A stretch of DNA of 64,000 nt. It comes from Microtetraspora glauca (GTDB lineage: Bacteria; Actinomycetota; Actinomycetes; Streptomycetales; Streptomycetaceae). A program made the position numbers and the translations under genes. The notes under the pieces are model-generated. The model was not told the origin of the DNA. It saw nothing but the letters and a program-made list of their open reading frames with translations, and searched no databases. The stretch's first letter is position 1. Every line of letters starts with the position of its first letter. Below, in pieces: positions 7,749-17,235 of this stretch. The stretch covers positions 1-64,000 of the forward strand of contig JOFO01000033.1 in NCBI GenBank assembly GCA_000721275.1, read 5' to 3'.

Positions 7749-9161
7749 GTGAGTGAAGGACCCGCCCCGACGCCCGGCACGCCCCATGAGCCCCGTACAC
7801 CCCGTACGCCGGAGGCGTCCGGTACGCCGGGAACGCACCGCACGGACCCCGCCCCGGCCGGCTGCCCGGTCTCCGGAACCGGTGAAGGGCCCGTCCCCGC
7901 CCTCTTCAGCTGGGAGTTCGCGAGCGACCCCTACCCGGCGTACGCCTGGCTGCGCGAGCACGCGCCCGTGCACCGCACCACCCTCCCCAGCGGCGTCGAG
8001 GCGTGGCTCGTCACCCGGTACGCGGACGCCCGGCAGGCCCTCGCCGACCAGCGGCTCTCCAAGAACCCCGTGCACCACGCCGAACCCGGCAAGACGGGCA
8101 TCCCGGGCGAGCGCAGCGCCGGCCTGATGACCCACCTGCTCAACATCGACCCGCCGGACCACACCCGGCTGCGGCGGCTCGTGTCCAAGGCGTTCACCCC
8201 GCGCCGGGTCGCCGCCTTCGCGCCGCGCGTGCAGGAGCTGGCGGACCGGCTCATCGACTCCTTCGCGGAGCGGGGGAGCGCCGACCTCATCCACGAGTAC
8301 GCCTTCCCGCTGCCCATCTACGCCATCTGCGACATGCTCGGCGTCCCCGCCGAGGACCAGGACGACTTCCGCGACTGGGCCGGGATGATGATCCGGCACG
8401 GCGGAGGACCCCGGGGCGGGGTCGCGCGGTCGGTGAAGAAGATCCGCGGATACCTGGCGGAGCTGATCCACCGCAAGCGGCAGACCCTCGGCGAGGAGGG
8501 CGCGGACGACCTCATCTCCGGGCTGATCCGCGCCTCCGACCACGGCGACCACCTCACCGAGGCCGAGGCCGTCGCCATGTGCTTCGTGCTGCTCTTCGCC
8601 GGCTTCGAGACGACCATCAACCTCATCGGCAACGGCACCTACGCCCTGCTCCGCAACCCGGAGCAGCGCGCCCTCCTCCAGTCCTCGCTCGCCGCCGGCG
8701 AGACCGGGCTCCTGGAGACCGGCGTCGAGGAACTGCTGCGCTACGACGGGCCGGTGGAGCTGGCGACCTGGCGGTACGCCACCACCGACCTCACCCTCGG
8801 CGGCCAGGCCGTCCCGGCCGGCGACCCCGTCCTCGTCGTCCTCGCGGCGGCCGACCGCGACCCGGACCGCTTCGGCGCCCCGGACACCCTCGACCTCGCC
8901 CGCACCGACAACCAGCACCTCGGGTACGGGCACGGCATCCACTACTGCCTGGGCGCGCCGCTCGCCCGGCTGGAGGGCCAGACCGCGCTCGCCACCCTCC
9001 TGACCCGCCTGCCCGACCTGCGGCTCGGCGCCGATCCGGACGAACTGCGGTGGCGCGGCGGGCTCATCATGCGCGGATTGCGCACGCTTCCGGTCGAGTT
9101 CACCCCATCCGCACCGCGTCCGCACCCCCGCACGACGGGTGACGGAGGGTCAGAAATGTGA
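7749..9161 (+). CDS. Cytochrome P450
   Basis: 470 residues, a soluble bacterial class I P450 with an extra Pro/Thr-rich N-terminal 50 residues. I-helix oxygen-activation motif AGFETT at 284-289 (Glu replaces the more usual His/Asp-x pattern but the Thr pair is kept), K-helix ExxR at 328-331, and heme loop GYGHGIHYCLGAPLAR with ligand Cys400. The sequence looks like the CYP105/CYP107 group that oxidises secondary metabolites or fatty acids. No ferredoxin gene is next to it; electrons must come from elsewhere. It is followed by an rpf gene with its own promoter. Confidence 0.95.
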   Translation: MSEGPAPTPGTPHEPRTPRTPEASGTPGTHRTDPAPAGCPVSGTGEGPVPALFSWEFASDPYPAYAWLREHAPVHRTTLPSGVEAWLVTRYADARQALADQRLSKNPVHHAEPGKTGIPGERSAGLMTHLLNIDPPDHTRLRRLVSKAFTPRRVAAFAPRVQELADRLIDSFAERGSADLIHEYAFPLPIYAICDMLGVPAEDQDDFRDWAGMMIRHGGGPRGGVARSVKKIRGYLAELIHRKRQTLGEEGADDLISGLIRASDHGDHLTEAEAVAMCFVLLFAGFETTINLIGNGTYALLRNPEQRALLQSSLAAGETGLLETGVEELLRYDGPVELATWRYATTDLTLGGQAVPAGDPVLVVLAAADRDPDRFGAPDTLDLARTDNQHLGYGHGIHYCLGAPLARLEGQTALATLLTRLPDLRLGADPDELRWRGGLIMRGLRTLPVEFTPSAPRPHPRTTGDGGSEM

Positions 9162-9188
9162 TCTTCACGTGATCGCGCGGCCATCGAC

Positions 9189-9232
9189 TTGTGACGGACG
9201 TTCGAATGCGGCTACGTTCGCGCCAACGTTCG
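9189..9232 (+). promoter_or_regulatory. Promoter of first rpf gene with three ACGTTCG repeats
   Basis: TTGTGA (9189-9194), an 18-base spacer and TACGTT (9213-9218) form a good vegetative-type promoter. The heptamer ACGTTCG occurs three times in the same direction, at 9198, 9214 and 9226, the second overlapping the -10. Regularly spaced direct repeats over a promoter suggest a regulator site. No riboswitch is visible here, unlike at the second rpf. Confidence 0.5.
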
Positions 9233-9292
9233 GCCCGACCCCGGCCGTCCCAGGCGTCACCGCCGACCCGCCGTCACGCGAAAGGCCCCGAC

Positions 9293-10459
9293 ATGCTTTC
9301 CGGAAACGGACGACACCGTCGACCCCGCCAGGCTCCCGCGATCGTCGTCACCGCCGGAGTGACCGGATCCGCCCTGGCGCTCCCGCTGCTCGCCACCGGA
9401 TCCGCCTCCGCCGCCGACGCGGCCACCTGGGACCGCGTCGCCGCCTGCGAGTCCGGGGGCCAGTGGAGCGCCAACCTCGGCAACGGGGCCTTCGGCGGGC
9501 TCCAGATGACGCAGGAACTGTGGGAGCGGCACGGCGGACTCGCGTACGCCACCAGCCCCGACCTCGCCAGCCGCGCCCAGCAGATCACCGTCGCCGAGCG
9601 GGCCCTGGCCTCCGGCAGCACCGCCTGGGCCACCTGCGCCCCCATCGCCGGCCTGGAGAACGACGGCGAGGCGACCGGCGTGCACCCCGGCCCCGTGGTC
9701 CCGCGGGTGGACGAGGGCGGCGTGGCGCCCGAGTCGAACCGCACCGGCGGCACGCCCGCCGGCACCGACACCGCCACCGCCCCCGCCGAGCGCCCGGCGG
9801 CCGGGGAGACCGCGGAGACGTCCGCCCCGGCCACCACGCCGGCCGACTCCACGGGGCGGGCGGAGACCGCGGAGACGGCCGCGGAGACGGAGGAGGCGCG
9901 GAAGGCGCCGTCGGGGTCCGCCACGGCCCCGGCGAAGCCCACCTCTCCCACCTCCCCCGACACGTCCACCGCGCCCACGGCCCCCGGGGTCGGCGTCACG
10001 CCGCCGCCGGCGACCACCGCGCCCGGCGCCCCGGACGCCTCCACGGGCACGCCCGAGGCCCCGGTCGGCACCCCGGACGGCTCGGGCGCCCCCGTGGCGC
10101 CCACCACCCCGGCGGCCCCCGGCACGGAGGGGTCTGACGTGGCGTCGGCCACGCCCGGGACGGGCAAGCACCGGGGCGAGGCCGCCCCGGAGGAAACCGG
10201 CAAGTCGGACACCAGTCAGGAATCCGGGCGACATGCCGCAGCTGCGGACAAGGTCGCATCAACCCCCGTCAACGCGGACGAGGCTGACGCCTACACCGTG
10301 CGGCCGGGTGACTCCCTGTCGGAGATCGCGCAGGCGAACGACCTTCCGGGTGGCTGGGATGCCCTCTACGACGCCAACCGCCAGACGGTCGGCACCGACC
10401 CGGATCTCATCCTCCCTGGTCAGAGCCTGGAACTGACGGTCCCTTCGTCGGAGAAGTGA
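9293..10459 (+). CDS. Resuscitation-promoting factor with C-terminal LysM (first copy)
   Basis: 388 residues, secreted. Signal peptide to about residue 40 (ASA-ADA), then an Rpf domain beginning TWDRVAACESGGQW with catalytic Glu53. A long low-complexity Thr/Pro/Ala/Glu linker (about 125-325) leads to a LysM domain at the end (AYTVRPGDSLSEIAQ...). Rpf proteins are muralytic, lysozyme/transglycosylase-like enzymes that remodel peptidoglycan at spore germination and regrowth; LysM binds the glycan. The acidic Thr/Pro linker is far longer than in the following paralogue. ATG 9293 is preferred because it gives a compact signal peptide. Confidence 0.92.
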   Translation: MLSGNGRHRRPRQAPAIVVTAGVTGSALALPLLATGSASAADAATWDRVAACESGGQWSANLGNGAFGGLQMTQELWERHGGLAYATSPDLASRAQQITVAERALASGSTAWATCAPIAGLENDGEATGVHPGPVVPRVDEGGVAPESNRTGGTPAGTDTATAPAERPAAGETAETSAPATTPADSTGRAETAETAAETEEARKAPSGSATAPAKPTSPTSPDTSTAPTAPGVGVTPPPATTAPGAPDASTGTPEAPVGTPDGSGAPVAPTTPAAPGTEGSDVASATPGTGKHRGEAAPEETGKSDTSQESGRHAAAADKVASTPVNADEADAYTVRPGDSLSEIAQANDLPGGWDALYDANRQTVGTDPDLILPGQSLELTVPSSEK

Positions 10460-10621
10460 GGCCGTTTCAGGGGCGTATGTCCGATTTTGGGAAAGTGAGA
10501 CATGGGTCTCTTCGCCCCAACTGGCGTGTCACGTCCGCAAACTTTGCTTCCGTCAGCTCTCACCTGCGCAAACGAGGTCTGACGGAGGGCAAGGAAGGGC
10601 GTTTTGTCCGTCGTGAGCCTC

Positions 10622-10652
10622 TTTGAACTTCGAGCACCTGTGTGTCTACGGT
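10622..10652 (+). promoter_or_regulatory. Promoter for rpfA riboswitch transcript
   Basis: TTGAAC (10623-10628), an 18-base spacer and TACGGT (10647-10652). Transcription would begin near 10659, about 30 bases before the riboswitch. The sequence 10460-10620 upstream is gene-free; it contains a spaced inverted repeat CCGTCAG...CTGACGG (near 10550-10585) of unknown role. Confidence 0.6.
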
Positions 10653-10687
10653 CGACACCGCTCGCCACCGCGGGCCCCGTCGACCGA

Positions 10688-10886
10688 AACGCCGAGTCCT
10701 GCCGTCGGCCGCCGGGAACTGTCGTCGCGAAAGCGCCGCAGGCAGGAGTGGGGGACCCAAGGTTCGTGCCGGGCCCGGCCGTCGACAGCGACGGCCGCAG
10801 GACCGGCTAGGGGTGAAGCCGCGTGCTAGGACACGCGGCCGGGCGACTCTTCCAGCCCGAACCCGACAGCTCACCTCACAGGCGTC
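10688..10886 (+). ncRNA. Cyclic di-AMP riboswitch (ydaO/yuaA type)
   Basis: All conserved segments of the ydaO-yuaA class are present in order: CGCCGAGTCCTG at the 5' end, GGGGGACCCAA (10750-10760), GGGGTGAAGCC (10810-10820), then CCCGAACCCGACAGCTCACC (10856-10875) and closing GGCG (10881-10884) pairing with CGCC (10690-10693). These riboswitches bind two cyclic di-AMP molecules and usually turn expression off. The rpfA genes of Streptomyces are known carriers. The short gap to the start codon means the switch could act on transcription elongation in the leader or on ribosome access; no separate terminator is obvious. Confidence 0.9.
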
Positions 10887-10891
10887 GGTGA

Positions 10892-11668
<777 letters not shown>

Positions 11669-11682
11669 GGAGCCGCGGTGGC

Positions 11683-11702
11683 GGTGAGTCCGGCAGCTCA
11701 CC
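11683..11702 (+). terminator. Weak hairpin after rpfA
   Basis: GGTGAG pairs with CTCACC across an eight-base loop, 15 bases after the rpfA stop. There is no T-run. It could be a terminator or a 3'-end stabiliser. The remaining sequence to the eno promoter shows no gene. Confidence 0.35.
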
Positions 11703-11886
11703 GGCACCCGACGACCCTCCCGCGGTGACCACCCCGGTCCCGAGCCCCCTTCCCCCGTGGCTCCGGACCGGGGTTCCGGCGTTACCGCCCGGTAGTTCCC
11801 GGGTCTTTCGTCCTCCGATGCGTGCTCTTGGGCCCTTTTTCGTCCCAGGGGACGGGCGGTCGGCTGGCCGGAGCGCCGGAGCCGGT

Positions 11887-13245
<1,359 letters not shown>

Positions 13246-13267
13246 CCTGCCCCGGCACCGCAGTTCC

Positions 13268-13310
13268 GTCCGTCCCCGCACCCGGTCCCGTACCGTGTGC
13301 GGGGACGGAC
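13268..13310 (+). terminator. Strong eno terminator hairpin
   Basis: Perfect 14-base arms (13268-13281 GTCCGTCCCCGCAC; 13297-13310 GTGCGGGGACGGAC) around a 15-base loop. It lacks a T-run, as is usual in Streptomyces. The loop contains TACCGT, which could serve as a -10 for the downstream divIC gene. Confidence 0.8.
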
Positions 13311-13347
13311 GTGTGAGGGAGACCGGAGACAGGGGAGGCGGCAGGAC

Positions 13348-13818
13348 ATGGCCGTGAAGAACGGGGACCGGTTCTCGACCGCGACCCGGCTCAGGCTGAT
13401 CGGCGAACAGACCGCCGCCCGCGTCTACCGCTCCCAGACCCGGCGCCAGGCCCGCCGCTCCCGGCTCACCGGCCGCGCCGCCTTCCTCGCCCTGGTCGTC
13501 TGCTCCCTCGTCGTCGCCCTCGCCTACCCGATACGGAGCTACGTCTCCCAGCAGGGCGAGATCGCCGACCAGGAGCGCAAGGCCGCCGAGGCCGCCCGCC
13601 GGGTCGAGGAGCTGCGGGACGAGAAGGCCCGCCTCCAGGACCCCGCGTACGTCCGCCGCCTCGCCCGCGAACACCTCCACTACGTGCTCCCCGGCGAGAC
13701 CGGCTTCACCGTGAACGACCCCGGGGCGGCCGACCGCCCCCGCGCCGACCAGGGCACGTCCGACCGCCCCTGGTACGACAACCTCTGGGACGGCGTGGAC
13801 AACGCCGACCGCCGCTGA
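13348..13818 (+). CDS. divIC: Septum formation initiator DivIC/FtsB family
   Basis: 156 residues. A basic cytoplasmic N-terminus, one membrane helix at about 44-62, a coiled coil at about 67-97 (heptads of Glu, Lys, Arg), then the short conserved stretch YVRRLAREHLHYVLPGE. FtsB/DivIC binds FtsL and FtsQ in the division complex and in Streptomyces supports sporulation septation. ATG 13348 follows GGAGG. It is followed after 24 bases by the DUF501 gene, and this eno-divIC-DUF501-ppx order is conserved in actinobacteria. Confidence 0.92.
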   Translation: MAVKNGDRFSTATRLRLIGEQTAARVYRSQTRRQARRSRLTGRAAFLALVVCSLVVALAYPIRSYVSQQGEIADQERKAAEAARRVEELRDEKARLQDPAYVRRLAREHLHYVLPGETGFTVNDPGAADRPRADQGTSDRPWYDNLWDGVDNADRR

Positions 13819-13842
13819 CCGACCCGACTGTAGGACCCCACC

Positions 13843-14382
13843 TTGGAAACGCCCCCTCCGCAGACCGCACGCACCGAGCCCACCGAGGCGGACGTCGCCG
13901 CCTTCGAGGCCCAGCTCGGCCGGCCGCCCCGCGGCCTGCGCGCCATCGCGCACCGCTGCCCCTGCGGCAACCCGGACGTCGTCGAGACCGCGCCCCGGCT
14001 GCCCGACGGCACCCCCTTCCCGACCACGTACTACCTCACCTGCCCCCGGGCGGCCTCGGCCATCGGCACCCTGGAGGCCAACGGGGTCATGAAGGAGATG
14101 CAGGCCCGGCTCGCCACCGACCCGGAGCTCGCCGCCGCCTACCGCGCCGCGCACGAGGACTACCTCGCCCGCCGCGACGCCATCGAGGTCCTGGAGGGCT
14201 TCCCCAGCGCCGGCGGCATGCCCGACCGCGTGAAGTGCCTGCACGTCCTCGTCGGCCACGCGCTCGTCGCCGGCCCGGGCGTCAACCCGTTCGGCGACGA
14301 GGCCCTGGCCATGCTCCCCGAGTGGTGGGCCAAGGGCCCGTGCGTGAACCCGTGCGCCGAGAAGAAGGAGACCGCGGAATGA
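13843..14382 (+). CDS. DUF501 family protein
   Basis: 179 residues from a TTG start. Matches DUF501: HRCPCGNPDVV, PFPTTYYLTCPRA, LEANGVMKEM, and a C-terminal segment with MPDRVKCLHVLVGHAL and GVNPFGDEAL. The conserved Cys/His (CPCG, TCP, KCLH, C..C near the end) suggest a metal site, but the function is unknown. It is almost always found between divIC and ppx in actinobacteria, and here it overlaps ppx by 4 bases (ATGA), so the two are translationally coupled. Confidence 0.9.
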   Translation: METPPPQTARTEPTEADVAAFEAQLGRPPRGLRAIAHRCPCGNPDVVETAPRLPDGTPFPTTYYLTCPRAASAIGTLEANGVMKEMQARLATDPELAAAYRAAHEDYLARRDAIEVLEGFPSAGGMPDRVKCLHVLVGHALVAGPGVNPFGDEALAMLPEWWAKGPCVNPCAEKKETAE

Positions 14383-15293
14383 CCCGGGTCGCCGGAATCG
14401 ACTGCGGCACCAACTCCATCCGCCTCCTCGTCGCCGACGTGCACCCGGAGACCGGCGAGCTGATCGAGCTGGACCGGCGGATGACGATCGTCCGGCTCGG
14501 CCAGGGCGTCGACAAGACCGGCCGGCTCGCCCCCGAGGCGCTGGAGCGGACCTTCGCCGCCTGCCGCGCGTACGCCGCCGTCATCGAGGAGCTGGGCGCC
14601 GAGCGGGTCCGCTTCGTCGCCACCTCCGCCTCCCGCGACGCCGAGAACCGGCAGGAGTTCGTCGACGGGGTCGTGTCGATCCTCGGCGTCGAGCCCGAGG
14701 TCATCACCGGCGACCAGGAGGCCGCGTTCTCCTTCACCGGCGCCACCGGCGAACTGCGCGGCGACGACCGCCGCCTCGTCGTGGACATCGGCGGCGGCTC
14801 CACCGAGTTCGTCGTCGGCAACCGGCACGTCGAGGCCGCCCGCTCCGTCGACATCGGCTGCGTCCGCCTCACCGAGCGGCACGTCCGGCACGACCCGCCG
14901 ACCGCCGAGGAGGCCGAGGCCATCCGCGCCGACGTGCGCGCCGCCCTCGACCTCGCCGCCGAGACCGTCCCGCTCGACACCGCCGACACCCTCGTCGGCC
15001 TGGCCGGCTCCGTCACCACCGTCGCCGCCATCGCCCTCGGGCTGCCGGAGTACGACTCCGAGAAGGTCCACCACTCCCGGATCTCCGCCGCGCAGGTCGC
15101 CGAGGTCACCCGCCGGCTCCTCGCCTCCACCCACGACGAGCGGGCCGCGATCCCCGTCGTCCACCCCGGCCGGGTCGACGTCATCGTGGCCGGCGCCCTG
15201 GTCCTCCAGGAGATCGTGGAGCGCGTCGGAGCCGCCGAGGTCGTCGTCAGCGAGCACGACATCCTCGATGGGATCGCCCTATCCGTGGCATAG
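14379..15293 (+). CDS. ppx: Exopolyphosphatase / guanosine pentaphosphate phosphohydrolase family
   Basis: 304 residues, the short actinobacterial Ppx/GppA form without the C-terminal HD-like extension. ASKHA-fold phosphate loops: GIDCGTNSIRLLV at 5-17 and VVDIGGGSTEFVVG near 130-143; AGSVTTVAAIALG later. It releases phosphate from polyphosphate or converts pppGpp to ppGpp. The start overlaps the DUF501 stop. A Rex-like box and a strong terminator lie just downstream. Confidence 0.93.
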   Translation: MTRVAGIDCGTNSIRLLVADVHPETGELIELDRRMTIVRLGQGVDKTGRLAPEALERTFAACRAYAAVIEELGAERVRFVATSASRDAENRQEFVDGVVSILGVEPEVITGDQEAAFSFTGATGELRGDDRRLVVDIGGGSTEFVVGNRHVEAARSVDIGCVRLTERHVRHDPPTAEEAEAIRADVRAALDLAAETVPLDTADTLVGLAGSVTTVAAIALGLPEYDSEKVHHSRISAAQVAEVTRRLLASTHDERAAIPVVHPGRVDVIVAGALVLQEIVERVGAAEVVVSEHDILDGIALSVA

Positions 15294-15338
15294 CGGGCAG
15301 CTATCGAGGCCCCCGGCGACACCCCGTCGGGAAAGCTT

Positions 15339-15354
15339 CGTGAAGTTCTTCACA
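15339..15354. promoter_or_regulatory. Rex-like operator (redox-sensing box)
   Basis: CGTGAAGTTCTTCACA fits the Rex box TGTGAANNNNTTCACA with one mismatch at the first base. Rex represses respiratory genes when NADH/NAD is low, and ndh is a known Streptomyces Rex target. It lies about 310 bases upstream of the ndh start and before, not after, a terminator-like hairpin, which is odd for a simple ndh operator. A second half-site (TGTGAACG) is at about 15458. Confidence 0.6.
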
Positions 15355-15358
15355 AGGA

Positions 15359-15422
15359 AAAGGGCCCTGATGGCGCCGAAGGGAGGTCTTCCGGCCTCCC
15401 CGGGGGGTCATCAGGGCCCTTT
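15359..15422. terminator. Strong hairpin between ppx and ndh
   Basis: Perfect 14-base arms AAAGGGCCCTGATG (15359-15372) and CATCAGGGCCCTTT (15409-15422), with an inner GGAGG/CCTCC stem. The A-run on one side and the T-run on the other allow it to work in both directions. It should end the divIC-DUF501-ppx transcript. Confidence 0.8.
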
Positions 15423-15515
15423 CGCAGGCGCGGAGGCCACTTCGCTCGATGTTTCCATCGTGTGAACGCACCCGCCGGTTCAGCGTTAACGGCGGCTCTC
15501 CGGACCAGTTCAGTA

Positions 15516-15536
15516 GGGGTGAACAACGTTCGCCCC
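15516..15536. promoter_or_regulatory. 21-bp imperfect palindrome upstream of ndh
   Basis: GGGGTGAAC, AAC, GTTCGCCCC: nine-base arms with one mismatch, about 130 bases upstream of ndh. It resembles neither a Rex box nor a LexA box (the spacer is 3, not 4). It may be a second ndh operator. Around it the 370-base gap between ppx and ndh holds no gene. Confidence 0.35.
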
Positions 15537-15663
15537 CGCACCCTGGTTCCTTTGCACGACCATGACATGGATCACGTGGGCGGCGGAGTGTAGCAGAGCA
15601 CCCGCGGAAGCTTGTGAAGGGGCGCACGAGGTGACCCCCGGGGGTGGGTGGATACTCGATGGC

Positions 15664-17052
15664 ATGAGCACCACGGAGCGTCCCAGGATCCTCATCGTAG
15701 GCGGCGGGTACGTTGGCCTGTACGCCGCGCGGCGCATCCTCAAGAAGATGCGTTACGCCGAGGCGACCGTCACGGTCGTCGACCCGCGGTCGTACATGAC
15801 GTACCAGCCCTTCCTCCCCGAAGCCGCCGCCGGCAGCATCTCGCCGCGCCACGTCGTCGTCCCGCTGCGGCGCGTCGTGCGCGGAGCCGAGGTGCTCACC
15901 GGCCGGGTCACCACCATCGACCAGGACCGCAAGGTCGCCACGATCGCGCCGCTCGTCGGCGAGGCGTACGAGCTGCCCTTCGACTACCTGGTCATCTCGA
16001 TGGGTGCCGTCTCCCGCACCTTCCCGATCCCCGGCCTCGCCGAGCAGGGCATCGGCATGAAGGGCATCGAGGAGGCCATCGGGCTGCGCAACCACGTCCT
16101 CGAGCAGCTGGACAAGGCCGACTCGACCACCGACGAGGAGGTCCGCCGCAAGGCCCTGACCTTCGTCTTCGTCGGTGGTGGCTTCGCCGGCGCCGAGACC
16201 ATCGGCGAGGTCGAGGACATGGCCCGCGACGCGGCCAAGTACTACACCAACGTGTCCCGCGAGGACATGCGCTTCATCCTCGTCGACGCCGCCGACAAGA
16301 TCCTCCCCGAGGTCGGCCCCAAGCTCGGCCAGTACGGCAAGGAGCACCTGGAGAGCCGCGGCATCGAGATCTACCTGGAGACCTCCATGGACTCCTGCGT
16401 GGACGGCCACGTCGTGCTCAAGAACGGCCTCGAGGTCGACTCCAGCACCATCGTGTGGACCGCCGGCGTCAAGCCGAACCCGGCGCTCGCCCGCTTCGGC
16501 CTGCCGCTCGGCCCCCGCGGCCACGTGGACTGCAACGAGAAGCTCCAGGTCAACGGCCTCGACTACGTCTGGGCCGCCGGCGACAACGCCCAGGTCCCGG
16601 ACCTCGCCGCCATCAAGGCCGGCGTCCCGGCCGAGCGCGCCTGGTGCCCGCCGAACGCCCAGCACGCCCTGCGCCAGGCCAAGGTCCTCGGCGACAACGT
16701 CGTGTCCGGCATGCGCGGTTTCGAGCAGCGCACGTACAGCCACGCCAACAAGGGCGCCGTGGCCGGCCTCGGCCTCCACAAGGGCGTCGCCATGATCGTC
16801 ATGGGCAAGTTCAAGATCAAGCTCAAGGGCCGTCTCGCCTGGTACATGCACCGTGGCTACCACGGCATGGCGATGCCGACCTTCAACCGCAAGATCCGCG
16901 TCTTCGCCGACTGGACCCTCGGCATGTTCCTCAAGCGCGAGGTCGTGTCGCTCGGCGCCATGGAGACGCCGCGCGAGGAGTTCTACGAGGCCGCCAAGCC
17001 CGCCCCGGCCCCCGCCGCGGCCCCGGCCCCGGAGAAGGCCAAGGCGTCGTAA
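15664..17052 (+). CDS. ndh: Type II NADH dehydrogenase (NDH-2)
   Basis: 462 residues. A peripheral membrane flavoprotein passing electrons from NADH to menaquinone without pumping protons. FAD-binding motif ILIVGGGYVGLYAAR at about 9-23, second nucleotide motif FVFVGGGFAGAETIGE in the middle, conserved MTYQPFLPEAAAGS, and FAD-contact VWAAGDNAQVP. The C-terminal amphipathic region (RVFADWTLGMFLKREVVSLG) probably binds the membrane; the end is an Ala/Pro-rich tail. ATG 15664 is used. Upstream Rex-like and palindromic sites suggest redox control. Confidence 0.95.
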   Translation: MSTTERPRILIVGGGYVGLYAARRILKKMRYAEATVTVVDPRSYMTYQPFLPEAAAGSISPRHVVVPLRRVVRGAEVLTGRVTTIDQDRKVATIAPLVGEAYELPFDYLVISMGAVSRTFPIPGLAEQGIGMKGIEEAIGLRNHVLEQLDKADSTTDEEVRRKALTFVFVGGGFAGAETIGEVEDMARDAAKYYTNVSREDMRFILVDAADKILPEVGPKLGQYGKEHLESRGIEIYLETSMDSCVDGHVVLKNGLEVDSSTIVWTAGVKPNPALARFGLPLGPRGHVDCNEKLQVNGLDYVWAAGDNAQVPDLAAIKAGVPAERAWCPPNAQHALRQAKVLGDNVVSGMRGFEQRTYSHANKGAVAGLGLHKGVAMIVMGKFKIKLKGRLAWYMHRGYHGMAMPTFNRKIRVFADWTLGMFLKREVVSLGAMETPREEFYEAAKPAPAPAAAPAPEKAKAS

Positions 17053-17064
17053 CACCCCGCAGTA

Positions 17065-17106
17065 CCGAAGGGCCGTCCGTCATCCGTGGTGCGGGCGGCC
17101 CTTCGG
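17065..17106 (+). terminator. ndh terminator hairpin
   Basis: CCGAAGGGCCG (17065-17075) pairs with CGGCCCTTCGG (17096-17106), with further CCG/CGG pairs inside. It starts 12 bases after the ndh stop. Confidence 0.8.
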
Positions 17107-17235
17107 CGTGCTTTCGGCGCGTTCTGCCGAGTCCTCGCGTCGCGGCGGGATGGGAAATCCCCACCGACGGTGTTCCTTTGATGACGGAAGGACGGCGGAC
17201 GACAGTCCGGGGCAAGACCACGGAGGTGTGTCACC

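Noticed and set aside
9155..9180. Crp or other known regulator site in TGTGATCTTCACGTGATC upstream of the first rpf
   Set aside because: Spacing does not fit the Streptomyces Crp pattern GTGN6GNCAC; only a TCACGTGA core is palindromic.
15516..15536. LexA (SOS) box upstream of ndh
   Set aside because: GAAC-AAC-GTTC has a spacer of three; the Gram-positive LexA box needs four.
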